Of a DNA stretch of 6,462 bases, positions 1 to 6,122 are shown in pieces. Under the pieces are notes generated by a model that worked only from the letters and a program-made list of their open reading frames with translations, was not told where the DNA came from and searched no databases. How positions within the stretch are numbered: the first letter of the stretch is position 1; every line of letters begins with the position of its first letter. A program made the translations under genes and the position numbers. The stretch comes from Chloroflexota bacterium (GTDB lineage Bacteria > Chloroflexota > Ktedonobacteria > Ktedonobacterales > Ktedonobacteraceae), in contig JAJZEJ010000316.1 of assembly GCA_021828635.1 (NCBI GenBank), positions 1-6,462 of the forward strand, in the 5' to 3' direction.

Positions 1-83
1 CCGGATTGGAGTCGGTTATCCTATACATGATCTTCCAACGCTACCTCATCGGAGGCTTAACAGCAGGAGGTGTCAAGGGATAG
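1..83 (+). CDS. C-terminal end of a carbohydrate ABC transporter permease (CUT1, MalG-type), 5' partial
   Basis: The frame starting at base 3 is open to a TAG stop at 81-83 and encodes 26 residues. The tail LYMIFQRYLIGGLTAGGVKG is a close match to the C-terminus of MalG-type sugar permeases, which end in a last membrane helix followed by FQRYF-x-x-GLTAGAVKG. Such permeases form the inner-membrane channel with a second permease, a binding protein and a MalK-like ATPase, all presumably upstream of the window. The first residues (GLES) fit the family less well than the rest: I would expect a hydrophobic stretch with a proline there. This coincides with bases 1-20, which are an exact inverted copy of 145-164, so those bases may not belong to the gene. 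The next gene follows after 41 bp, so this permease is probably in the same operon. Confidence 0.82.
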   Translation, partial: GLESVILYMIFQRYLIGGLTAGGVKG

Positions 84-116
84 CGATAGGAAAACGTCGA
101 TTTCACTTGATTTTTT

Positions 117-124
117 AGAGGGAG
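117..124 (+). promoter_or_regulatory. Ribosome binding site that questions the ATG start of the isomerase-like gene
   Basis: The purine-rich Shine-Dalgarno sequence AGAGGGAG ends at 124, directly against the ATG at 125, leaving no spacer. The in-frame TTG at 131 is 6 nt from it, a normal distance. Translation may therefore begin at TTG 131, giving a protein two residues shorter than the ATG version. Confidence 0.55.
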
Positions 125-1954
125 ATGTCATTGGAACCTGATACGATAACCGACTCCAATCCGGCACTACAACGATTGGTAGCGGAAAATGCTGTAAGCC
201 AACTTCGCCAAAGTACGGGGACAATGGCTCAGCTTGGCGCGGAGGATGGCGAACTCAAGCTCGATTGGGTTGAGGGCGTAGCACGCCTCCTCGCCGATGA
301 CTCACAGTTGGAAAGCGTCGAACGTGATGCGCAGGCACTATGGGAACGTGGGATTCGCCACATCATCTGGGCAGGTATGGGGGGATCTATTATTACCGTG
401 CGCGTGATGGCCGAACTCGGCTTCTGCGATGGCTATAACGGCGATCACATTGCTATTTATCCATTGGATAGCACCGACCCGGCCGCCTTGAATACGATTA
501 TTCGTCAGATCGCCGATGCCAAACACATCGAGTTACCTGACCCAGATATGCCTATACCAGCAGACTGGCTACGCGCTCTGCTCGCCGATGTGATGATGAT
601 TGGTGTCAGCATGGGTATGACATCGGAAGAGCCGATTACGCATCTCACCTGGTTCAGCAGTTTGCTGGCACAGGCCGAGCTAGCAGCCTCGCAGCATATC
701 CTGGTGATGACGCTGCCAGATTCATATCTCGATCAGTTCGCGCAACAACATAACGCACCACGCTGGTCGCTACAACTCGATGGTCGCAGTGGTACTGGGG
801 GTCGCATGAGCGCACCTGCCACGCGCGTCTTCTTGTTACCCGCCGCTCTATACCTCACACGTCTAACCGATAGTATCGGCCAGCTACGTGCAGTACTTTC
901 GCAGGCATGGGCCGACTACAACCTTGATCTCGCCACGCAGCATCCTGAACAGCACCCCTTTGTGCAGATTGCCGCCATGCTCGCCGACAACAGTCAGGCC
1001 GGAGCATGTCGTCTCATGCTAAGTTTTCCACAAGGCTGGGGGGCGCTGATACAATGGATTGAGCAACTCATGGAAGAGAGCCTCGGCAAAGGGCAGAAGG
1101 GCATTGTGGTTTTCAGCGATCAACCCCTCGATACGCAAGCTCCATGCTATAGCCAAGAAGCTCTGCTACTGGTCTCGGTCGTCACAAAACAACCAACCGA
1201 GCAGCATGCTGGTAGCTATGTTCTCACTCACCTGCCACTAGATAGTCAAAGTTCTCCGCAGAGGCTGGCGGCGCTGGCAACTCAGTTTCTTGGCTGGCAA
1301 CTCTGCATGGCACTCTACGGTTATTTGCAAGATATTACCTTCGCCGGACAGCCCGCCGTGGAAAATTACAAAGCACGCGCCCGTGTCCTGCGCGAGCAAG
1401 CCAATCCATTGGATGTACTTGCAGCGTGGCAAAGCAGCAGTGCTGATGGCCCATTCATTCTCTATGCCCCTCCCGGTACAGCTATCCAGCCATCAGCCGC
1501 AACCACCTTTGCACAGGCAGTATTGCAGGCGGCAACAAACAAAAACAGCCCACTTTCTTACTTGGACCTGACCTTTAACGGTAATCTAGCAGACAAACTC
1601 AACCATCTTCTTAGCACCTATGCTCAGACTATAGGAAATGAGACGCTTGGTGTACCTGTCAAAGTACGACTCGCACCGGCATCTTACCACTCTACTGAGC
1701 AGGGCGAGATGGATGGTCTTCCTTCGTTTATCAGTCTACGCATCCTTTTTCGCCAGCACGAGCCGTGCCTTTTGGGCAGCTATAACGATGCCTTCTTACT
1801 AGCGCAGGCTATTAGCACCTGGCAGGCGATGATTGAGCAGGGACGCTCGTGCTTCTTGCTGCTTGTCGATGGCGATAAACAGGAAGCACCAGATGATTTA
1901 CAGAGATTTGTGGAAACTGTAAGCACTACATTGCAGAAGGAGATGCAAAAATGA
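125..1954 (+). CDS. Diverged phosphoglucose isomerase-like protein (SIS fold, transaldolase/PGI-fusion type without the transaldolase part)
   Basis: This 609-residue cytoplasmic protein resembles the isomerase half of bacterial transaldolase/glucose-6-phosphate isomerase fusions. Visible landmarks are GMGGS at 84-88, LDSTDPAA at 114-121, GGR(227)MS followed by LLPAAL, EES-x-GK at 317-322 with E318 matching the PGI catalytic glutamate, and Q409-P-A-V-E-x-x-K416, which has the same Gln-to-Lys spacing as the PGI active-site Q...K pair. The C-terminal part keeps a version of the fusion-type HSTGQ motif (HSTEQ, 522-526) and an AQA helix. Several positions have changed: the phosphate loop normally reading SKSGTT-x-EP is SMGMTSEEP (162-170), and the HKGG after HSTGQ is EMDG. 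A sugar or sugar-phosphate aldose/ketose isomerase role is likely, but glucose-6-phosphate may not be the substrate. The start may be TTG at 131. It overlaps the next gene by ATGA. The family is confident; the substrate is unknown. Confidence 0.85.
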   Translation: MSLEPDTITDSNPALQRLVAENAVSQLRQSTGTMAQLGAEDGELKLDWVEGVARLLADDSQLESVERDAQALWERGIRHIIWAGMGGSIITVRVMAELGFCDGYNGDHIAIYPLDSTDPAALNTIIRQIADAKHIELPDPDMPIPADWLRALLADVMMIGVSMGMTSEEPITHLTWFSSLLAQAELAASQHILVMTLPDSYLDQFAQQHNAPRWSLQLDGRSGTGGRMSAPATRVFLLPAALYLTRLTDSIGQLRAVLSQAWADYNLDLATQHPEQHPFVQIAAMLADNSQAGACRLMLSFPQGWGALIQWIEQLMEESLGKGQKGIVVFSDQPLDTQAPCYSQEALLLVSVVTKQPTEQHAGSYVLTHLPLDSQSSPQRLAALATQFLGWQLCMALYGYLQDITFAGQPAVENYKARARVLREQANPLDVLAAWQSSSADGPFILYAPPGTAIQPSAATTFAQAVLQAATNKNSPLSYLDLTFNGNLADKLNHLLSTYAQTIGNETLGVPVKVRLAPASYHSTEQGEMDGLPSFISLRILFRQHEPCLLGSYNDAFLLAQAISTWQAMIEQGRSCFLLLVDGDKQEAPDDLQRFVETVSTTLQKEMQK

Positions 1955-3012
1955 CAGAAAAAATGCGTTTTGGTATAATTGGAGCAGGTGTCATCGGTCC
2001 CACACATGCCAACGCGATTAGAACGTTGCCGGATGCAGAACTTGTCGCGGTAGCCGATATCATACCGGAACGTGCCTATAAAATGGCAGATACCTATGGT
2101 ATTCGGGCCTATACCACTATTCAGGAGATGCTCGACAAGGAGCAACTCGATGTTGTCACTGTCTGTACACCGAGCGGGATGCATGGTGAACATGCCTGTA
2201 TGGCGATGCGCAGTGGCCGCCATGTCGTCGTTGAGAAGCCAATGGAGATTCGGCATGCGGCGATGGATGAGATGCTCAAAGTACAGGCAGAACACAAGGT
2301 AAAGTTAGCCGTTATCAGCCAGCATCGCTTCGACGCCGGTAGTCAGCAGGTACATCAATTACTGGAAGAAGAGGCTTTTGGTAAACTGGTTATGGGCAAT
2401 GCGCTCGTTCCCTGGTGGCGCTCACAAGCTTATTATGATAGCGGTGCATGGCGCGGCACGTGGGAACTCGATGGTGGCGGCGTACTGATTAACCAATCCA
2501 TTCATTCGATAGACGTATTACAATGGCTGATGGGGCGCGTCAAGAGCATCTATGCCTACACCGATACGCTCACACACAGCATGGAGACAGAAGATGTAGC
2601 AGTCGCCATACTACGCTTCGCTAATGGTGCATTAGGCACTATTGCCGCCACCACGGGAGCTTATCCCGGCACTGGCATTCGCATCGAAGTCTATGGCAAC
2701 AAAGGCACGGCCATTATCGAAGCCGACGAGCTGAGCTTCCTGCACCTGGCCCGCGACGACAAAGAAGAGGTGGGAGCCTATGGAGGTGGCGGCAAGGCCA
2801 GTAAAGCCGAGAAGACTGAGCAGGCATCAGCAGCCAGCAACCCGGCGGCCCTCTCAGTCAATAGTCACGCCCTACAATTCGCCGACATGATTCGTGCCAT
2901 CCGCGAGAATGGTACGCCGCTCGTCGATGGTCATGCTGCTCGTCACCCGGTCGATATCATTCTCGGCATCTACGAATCGGCCCGTACTGGAAAAGAGGTC
3001 ACACTCTCATGA
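1951..3012 (+). CDS. Gfo/Idh/MocA family NAD(P)-dependent oxidoreductase
   Basis: This 353-residue cytoplasmic protein has the family's usual length and two-domain plan. The N-terminal Rossmann fold (about 5-122) shows the dinucleotide loop GAGVIG at 11-16, an acidic residue after strand 2 (D36) that would favour NAD, and EKP at 95-97 with K96 as the expected catalytic lysine. The C-terminal substrate domain carries GGG at 175-177 and H185-S-I-D188, with H185 as the probable catalytic histidine. The position four before it, often Asp, is Asn181 (LINQSIHSID), which I recall from a branch of this family. Residues 277-300 form a Gly/Ala/Ser/Lys-rich loop before the conserved end. The family oxidises or reduces a sugar or sugar-acid hydroxyl. 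AGAAGGAG at 1935-1942 lies 8 nt before the ATG, supporting this start. Overlaps by ATGA on both sides suggest coupled translation. The substrate is not predictable. Confidence 0.93.
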   Translation: MTEKMRFGIIGAGVIGPTHANAIRTLPDAELVAVADIIPERAYKMADTYGIRAYTTIQEMLDKEQLDVVTVCTPSGMHGEHACMAMRSGRHVVVEKPMEIRHAAMDEMLKVQAEHKVKLAVISQHRFDAGSQQVHQLLEEEAFGKLVMGNALVPWWRSQAYYDSGAWRGTWELDGGGVLINQSIHSIDVLQWLMGRVKSIYAYTDTLTHSMETEDVAVAILRFANGALGTIAATTGAYPGTGIRIEVYGNKGTAIIEADELSFLHLARDDKEEVGAYGGGGKASKAEKTEQASAASNPAALSVNSHALQFADMIRAIRENGTPLVDGHAARHPVDIILGIYESARTGKEVTLS

Positions 3013-3842
3013 TCCGCCTCTCTGCTTTCGCCGACGAAATTTCGCCTGATCTGCATGAGCAGATCGCCGTTTTACAACACGAACATATTCAGCATATTGA
3101 TCTGCGTGGCGTCGAGGGCATCAATATTCTCGACCTGAGCGACGAACAAGTACAACAGATTAAGCAGACATTGGATGAACACGGCATTAAGGTAGCGGCA
3201 ATTGCCTCACCACTCGGCAAAGTGCCTATCGACACGCCATTCGAGAGCTACCTTGAACGTGTCGAGCGTGCTATGGCGTTGGCACACGCCTTTCAGTCGC
3301 CGTTCATCCGCATTTTCTCATTCTATCCACCAGCCGCCGACCCATCCCATGCTCCCGAAGCCTGGCGGGACGAGGTGATTCGGCGACTGACAGAGATGAC
3401 ACGTCGCGCCGCTGAGGCCAATGTGACTCTGTTGCATGAGAATGAGAAAGAAATTTACGGCGACATCATCGCACGTTGCGTCGATGTGCATCAGCAAGTT
3501 ATTGATGCACACTTCAAATATGCGCTGGACACCGCTAACTTCATTCAGTGCCAGCAGACGCCCTATCCAGATGCCTACGACGCGCTACGCCCCTGGCTTG
3601 GCTATGTACATGTTAAAGATGCTCTACCTGACGGTAGCGTCGTACCAGCAGGCGAAGGAGCTTCGCACTGGCCCGATCTGCTGCAACGCCTGCGCCAGGA
3701 TGGCTACGATGGCTTCTTCTCGCTTGAGCCACACCTTGCCAGCGCACAACGCTATCGTGGCTTCAGTGGGCCAGAGCTATTCCAACGTGCATCACAGGCA
3801 TTGCAGCATTTGCTGCAACAAATGTCCTGGGAGTATGCGTAA
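3009..3842 (+). CDS. Sugar phosphate isomerase/epimerase (xylose isomerase-like TIM barrel)
   Basis: The 277-residue protein has the normal length for the AP-endonuclease-2/xylose-isomerase-like TIM barrels. The four metal ligands expected for the family are in place: E144 in LLHENEKEIYGD, D174 in YALDTANF, H201 in YVHVKDA and E240 in FFSLEPH. K203 and the VPAGEG segment (212-217) are also typical. The family uses a divalent metal to move a carbonyl or invert a stereocentre in sugars, keto-sugars or inositol derivatives. Genes of this type are often next to Gfo/Idh oxidoreductases, as here, where the oxidised product of one may be the substrate of the other. The start overlaps the upstream stop (ATGA), and AAGAGG at 2993-2998 gives a ribosome site 10 nt away. 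It appears to be the last gene of the operon; the stop is TAA. Confidence 0.92.
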   Translation: MIRLSAFADEISPDLHEQIAVLQHEHIQHIDLRGVEGINILDLSDEQVQQIKQTLDEHGIKVAAIASPLGKVPIDTPFESYLERVERAMALAHAFQSPFIRIFSFYPPAADPSHAPEAWRDEVIRRLTEMTRRAAEANVTLLHENEKEIYGDIIARCVDVHQQVIDAHFKYALDTANFIQCQQTPYPDAYDALRPWLGYVHVKDALPDGSVVPAGEGASHWPDLLQRLRQDGYDGFFSLEPHLASAQRYRGFSGPELFQRASQALQHLLQQMSWEYA

Positions 3843-3851
3843 AAAGTTTAT

Positions 3852-4004
3852 ATGGATATCGTTATCGTTAGATTGGCACCTGATGACCTCGCCGCTACTG
3901 GCGAGGTCATCAAACTTGCTTATAATGTTCCTGGTAGTAGAGAAGACACACTCCACCACTACCGGGCATTGCCCGCAATAGAGAGAATGCGGAACGCTTG
4001 CTGA
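3852..4004 (+). pseudogene. Probable remnant of a GNAT N-acetyltransferase (N-terminus only)
   Basis: A 50-codon frame begins with ATG nine bases after the isomerase stop and ends with TGA at 4002-4004. Its first 40 residues read like the start of a GNAT acetyltransferase: a beta strand (IVIVRLAPDDL), the Asp-Asp-Leu turn, a helix (EVIKLAYNV) and an SRED-x-L-x-x-Y-x-AL segment. After ALP the resemblance stops, and neither other forward frame continues the fold, so the acetyl-CoA-binding part is missing; whole GNAT proteins are three or more times longer. No clear ribosome site precedes the ATG: the nearest, GGGAG at 3829-3833, is 18 nt away. I read it as a decayed or deleted gene. It could instead be a chance frame, since the family call rests on a short pattern recalled from memory. 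Confidence 0.45.
3882..3911. repeat. Perfect 12-bp inverted repeat with 6-nt loop
   Basis: GATGACCTCGCC (3882-3893), loop GCTACT, and GGCGAGGTCATC (3900-3911) form a strong GC-rich hairpin 40 bp after the isomerase stop. No T-run follows it on either strand, so it is not a standard intrinsic terminator. It may still end or protect the 3' end of the block-1 transcript. It lies inside the GNAT-like remnant, so it could also be leftover coding sequence. Confidence 0.75.
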
Positions 4005-4097
4005 TCCACGCGCTCACCCTCCCATTCACCAGCACACCCCAAGTTTTTGTCTCCGCTCACCATCATTCAGAAACTCAAAAATTCAGCCTGAAAACTC

Positions 4098-4126
4098 TTG
4101 ACAGATGGGTTGTAATCGATTACAAT
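4098..4126 (+). promoter_or_regulatory. Sigma-70-type promoter of the LacI-family regulator gene
   Basis: A consensus -35 box TTGACA (4098-4103) is separated by exactly 17 bp from TACAAT (4121-4126), which matches five of six bases of the -10 consensus. Transcription would start near 4133, giving a leader of roughly 43 nt before the ATG at 4176. The -10 box overlaps the first operator and the start point lies in the second, an arrangement that suits repression. Confidence 0.8.
4110..4125. promoter_or_regulatory. Operator 1 for a LacI-family repressor
   Basis: TTGTAATCGATTACAA is a perfect 16-bp palindrome with the central CG typical of LacI-family operators, where the hinge-helix leucines insert. 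It covers the promoter spacer and five bases of the -10 box, so a bound repressor would block RNA polymerase. The adjacent LacI-family gene is the obvious candidate to bind it. Confidence 0.85.
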
Positions 4127-4130
4127 TGTC

Positions 4131-4146
4131 TTGTAATCGATTACAA
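4131..4146. promoter_or_regulatory. Operator 2, identical to operator 1
   Basis: The same 16-bp palindrome recurs after a 5-bp gap (TTGTC). The two centres are 21 bp apart, two turns of B-DNA, so two repressor dimers would sit on the same face of the helix. This copy covers the predicted transcription start. I see no further full copy in the window. Confidence 0.85.
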
Positions 4147-4175
4147 CATCGAATTTCCAATGAGGGATAAACAAG

Positions 4176-5228
4176 ATGACAGCGACGATACATGATGTAG
4201 CCCAACGAGCGGGCGTTTCTAGCGCGACCGTTTCGCGTGTTCTCTCCGATAAACCTCACGTCAGTCAGGAGATTCGTGATCGTGTCTACGCGGCGATAGA
4301 GGAACTCAACTACCAACCCAATCGCGTGGCCCGTAGCCTGCGTGTACAGCGCACCAGTATCATCGGCCTGATTATCTCCGATATCCAAAATCCCTTTTTC
4401 CTCTCGCTTGTTCGTGCAGTTGAAGACGTGGCGCATACCCATCAACATGCTATTTTTCTTTGCAATACGGACGAGGATGTTGAAAAAGAGAAACTGTATA
4501 TTGATCTGATGTTGGCAGAGAATGTGGCCGGAGTCATCATCTCACCCTCCCGCGAACAGGATGATCCATGCGAGAAGTTGCTCAAGAACAACATTCCAAT
4601 GGTGGTGGTTGATCGCAGATTGCCAGATGTCGCCGTAGACACAGTCGTAGTAGATAATTTTCACGGGGCCTATGCGCTAGTCGAACACCTGATACAGGAC
4701 GGTCATACACGCATTGGGGCGATTCTCGGTGTTCCCTCAGCCACAACAGGCCGCGAACGCCGCGAAGGCTATCTCCAGGCAATCACAGATCATCGACTTA
4801 CTAGGCTGCCAGAGTTGTTGCGCACAGGCATCCCACAGGAAGCCATAGGCTATCAGCTTGCCAACGACCTGTTGAACCTTCCTGAGCCACCAACCGCCCT
4901 TTTTACCGGAAACAACCTGCTCACGATGGGTACGGTACGTGCTATTCAGGAACGCGGGCTACACATTCCCGATGACATCGCTATCGGCGCTTTCGATGCT
5001 ATTAACTGGATGTCACTGATTAAACCAGAGTTGACTGTTGTGGCTCAGCCGACCTATCAATTGGGACAGGCAGCGGCCAATCTGCTGCTGCAACGTTTGG
5101 AGGATCACACACGTCCTGTACAGGAAGTTATCTTGCAAACGCAATTGTTGATACGTCAATCTTGCGCTCATCACACAACCGAGGAGACTTCATCATCAGC
5201 ATCCGCCAGTAGTAGCATGTCATCATAG
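4176..5228 (+). CDS. LacI-family transcriptional regulator
   Basis: This 350-residue protein has the family's standard layout. The N-terminal helix-turn-helix (TIHDVAQRAGVSSATVSRVL, 4-23) is followed by the hinge helix QPNRVARSL (47-55), with L55 as the expected operator-intercalating leucine. From about residue 61 there is a periplasmic-binding-protein-like sensor domain with typical landmarks: VVVDRR at 143-148, GRERREGY at 192-199, N246 and FD at 273-274. These resemble sugar-sensing members (RbsR/GalR-like). The protein ends in a Ser/Ala-rich tail (338-350) beyond the fold. GAGGGA at 4162-4167, 8 nt before the ATG, supports the start. The promoter with two operators just upstream implies autorepression, and the gene position suggests control of the sugar transporter downstream. 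The inducer is unknown. Confidence 0.95.
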   Translation: MTATIHDVAQRAGVSSATVSRVLSDKPHVSQEIRDRVYAAIEELNYQPNRVARSLRVQRTSIIGLIISDIQNPFFLSLVRAVEDVAHTHQHAIFLCNTDEDVEKEKLYIDLMLAENVAGVIISPSREQDDPCEKLLKNNIPMVVVDRRLPDVAVDTVVVDNFHGAYALVEHLIQDGHTRIGAILGVPSATTGRERREGYLQAITDHRLTRLPELLRTGIPQEAIGYQLANDLLNLPEPPTALFTGNNLLTMGTVRAIQERGLHIPDDIAIGAFDAINWMSLIKPELTVVAQPTYQLGQAAANLLLQRLEDHTRPVQEVILQTQLLIRQSCAHHTTEETSSSASASSSMSS

Positions 5229-5330
5229 CATGAGTTATTTTTCGTTTTTTCTACGTAATGAATGTAGCCCAACTTCTTAGCGCATTACACAGTATCTCAA
5301 CGATGATCTGTAACAAAGAAGGAGCCTGAT
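5229..5330. other. Spacer between regulator and transporter genes
   Basis: These 102 bp contain a T-rich stretch at 5236-5250 just after the regulator stop, without a convincing stem before it, so I do not call a terminator. A short weak stem (5251-5256 with 5262-5267) follows the T-tract, the wrong order for termination. I found no -35/-10 pair of consensus quality and no copy of the operator. The transporter may be co-transcribed with the regulator. Confidence 0.5.
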
Positions 5331-6122
5331 ATGGACGAAGCAGCCATCATGCCCGAACCACAGCAGAGAAAACCAGTTCTCAGCCTGGAACATCTGTCGA
5401 AACGCTATGGCAGCATTGAAGCCAACATTGACATCAACCTTGAGGTATATCCAGGAGAGATTCTTGCACTGGTTGGAGACAATGGTGCGGGCAAATCGAC
5501 GCTCGTAAAAATGATCTCTGGTGCGGTCATACCTACCTCTGGTCGCATCGTTTTAGCGGGTGAGGAGCAGCATTTTCGCTCTCCAATTGATGCCCGCAAC
5601 GCTGGTATCGAGACCGTGTACCAGGATTTAGCCCTGGCCCCACAGCTCAACATTCCACAAAACATGTTTCTTGGGCGCATCCCAACCAGGAATGACATGC
5701 TAGGGCGCTTATTCGGACACATGGATATGAAGAGTATGTCGAGTAGAGCGCAGGAAGCCCTGGATCAGTTACAGGTAACAGTCAAATCACTCAAACAGCC
5801 CATCTCCAAACTTTCTGGCGGGCAGCGGCAGGCGGTGGGGATCGCACGCTCCATCATGTGGGGCGAGAAATTGCTGCTATTAGATGAGCCGACCAACCAT
5901 CTCGGCGTGCATGAGGTAGATATGGTGCTGAATATCACACGCACTGTCAGCCAGAGAGGTGTGGCAGTGATCTACATTAGCCATACTATTCCACATGTTT
6001 TCGCCATCGCAGACCGTATCGCCGTTATGCGGCTTGGTCGCCTTGCTACGATCCTCAATACCAAAAGCACCTCTATGGATGAGGTTGTCAGTTACATTAC
6101 AGGAGCAAAGGTGGGCATATGA
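5331..6122 (+). CDS. Sugar ABC transporter ATP-binding protein, single domain (CUT2 family, FrcA-like)
   Basis: The 263-residue protein is one complete nucleotide-binding domain that would power a ribose/fructose-type (CUT2) sugar importer at the inner face of the membrane. Motifs in order are Walker A GDNGAGKST (49-57), the Q-loop YQD (97-99), the signature LSGGQ (161-165), Walker B LLLLDEP (181-187) with catalytic E186, and the switch histidine H218 in YISHT. All catalytic residues are present. RbsA-type proteins carry two such domains in about 500 residues; this one has a single domain, as in FrcA, and would act as a homodimer. The D-loop region reads TNHLGV where single-domain relatives commonly have TAALGV. 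AAGAAGGAG at 5316-5324, 6 nt from the ATG, decides the start over the internal ATG at 5349. The stop overlaps the permease start (ATGA). Confidence 0.93.
   Translation: MDEAAIMPEPQQRKPVLSLEHLSKRYGSIEANIDINLEVYPGEILALVGDNGAGKSTLVKMISGAVIPTSGRIVLAGEEQHFRSPIDARNAGIETVYQDLALAPQLNIPQNMFLGRIPTRNDMLGRLFGHMDMKSMSSRAQEALDQLQVTVKSLKQPISKLSGGQRQAVGIARSIMWGEKLLLLDEPTNHLGVHEVDMVLNITRTVSQRGVAVIYISHTIPHVFAIADRIAVMRLGRLATILNTKSTSMDEVVSYITGAKVGI

Larger units (their letters stand above)
1..164. repeat. Perfect 20-bp inverted repeat, arms 1-20 and 145-164
   Basis: Bases 1-20 are the exact reverse complement of bases 145-164, with 124 bp between the arms. Pairing stops at once on the inner side (21 does not pair with 144) and cannot be followed outward because base 1 is the window edge. 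The left arm lies in the permease tail and the right arm in the 5' coding part of the isomerase-like gene. It could be a foldback or amplification/assembly artefact at a contig end, or a real long-range RNA hairpin around the start of the next gene. The poor family fit of the permease residues encoded by the left arm favours the artefact. Confidence 0.9.

Noticed and set aside
1780..2295. Long minus-strand frame of 171 codons across the end of the isomerase-like gene and the start of the oxidoreductase gene
   Set aside because: It lies opposite two well-supported genes, has no recognisable domain and no suitable ribosome site; it is an antisense shadow.
3921..3926. TATAAT as a -10 promoter box
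   Set aside because: No acceptable -35 box lies 16-18 bp upstream, where the bases belong to the hairpin.
3436..3981. Forward frame of 181 codons overlapping the TIM-barrel isomerase gene
   Set aside because: The composition is not protein-like (many Met, Ser and His), and the overlapping isomerase has all its metal ligands; this is an out-of-frame shadow.
4098..4146. Divergent minus-strand promoter using the TTGTAA and TGTAAT elements of the operators
   Set aside because: The similarity comes from the palindromes, and no minus-strand gene lies upstream to be served.
3998..4195. Forward frame of 65 codons before the LacI gene, starting at TTG
   Set aside because: It runs through the promoter and both operators and has no recognisable features, so it is unlikely to be translated.
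5236..5250. T-rich tract after the LacI gene as an intrinsic terminator
   Set aside because: Only 4-bp pairings can be made just before it; no stable stem is present.
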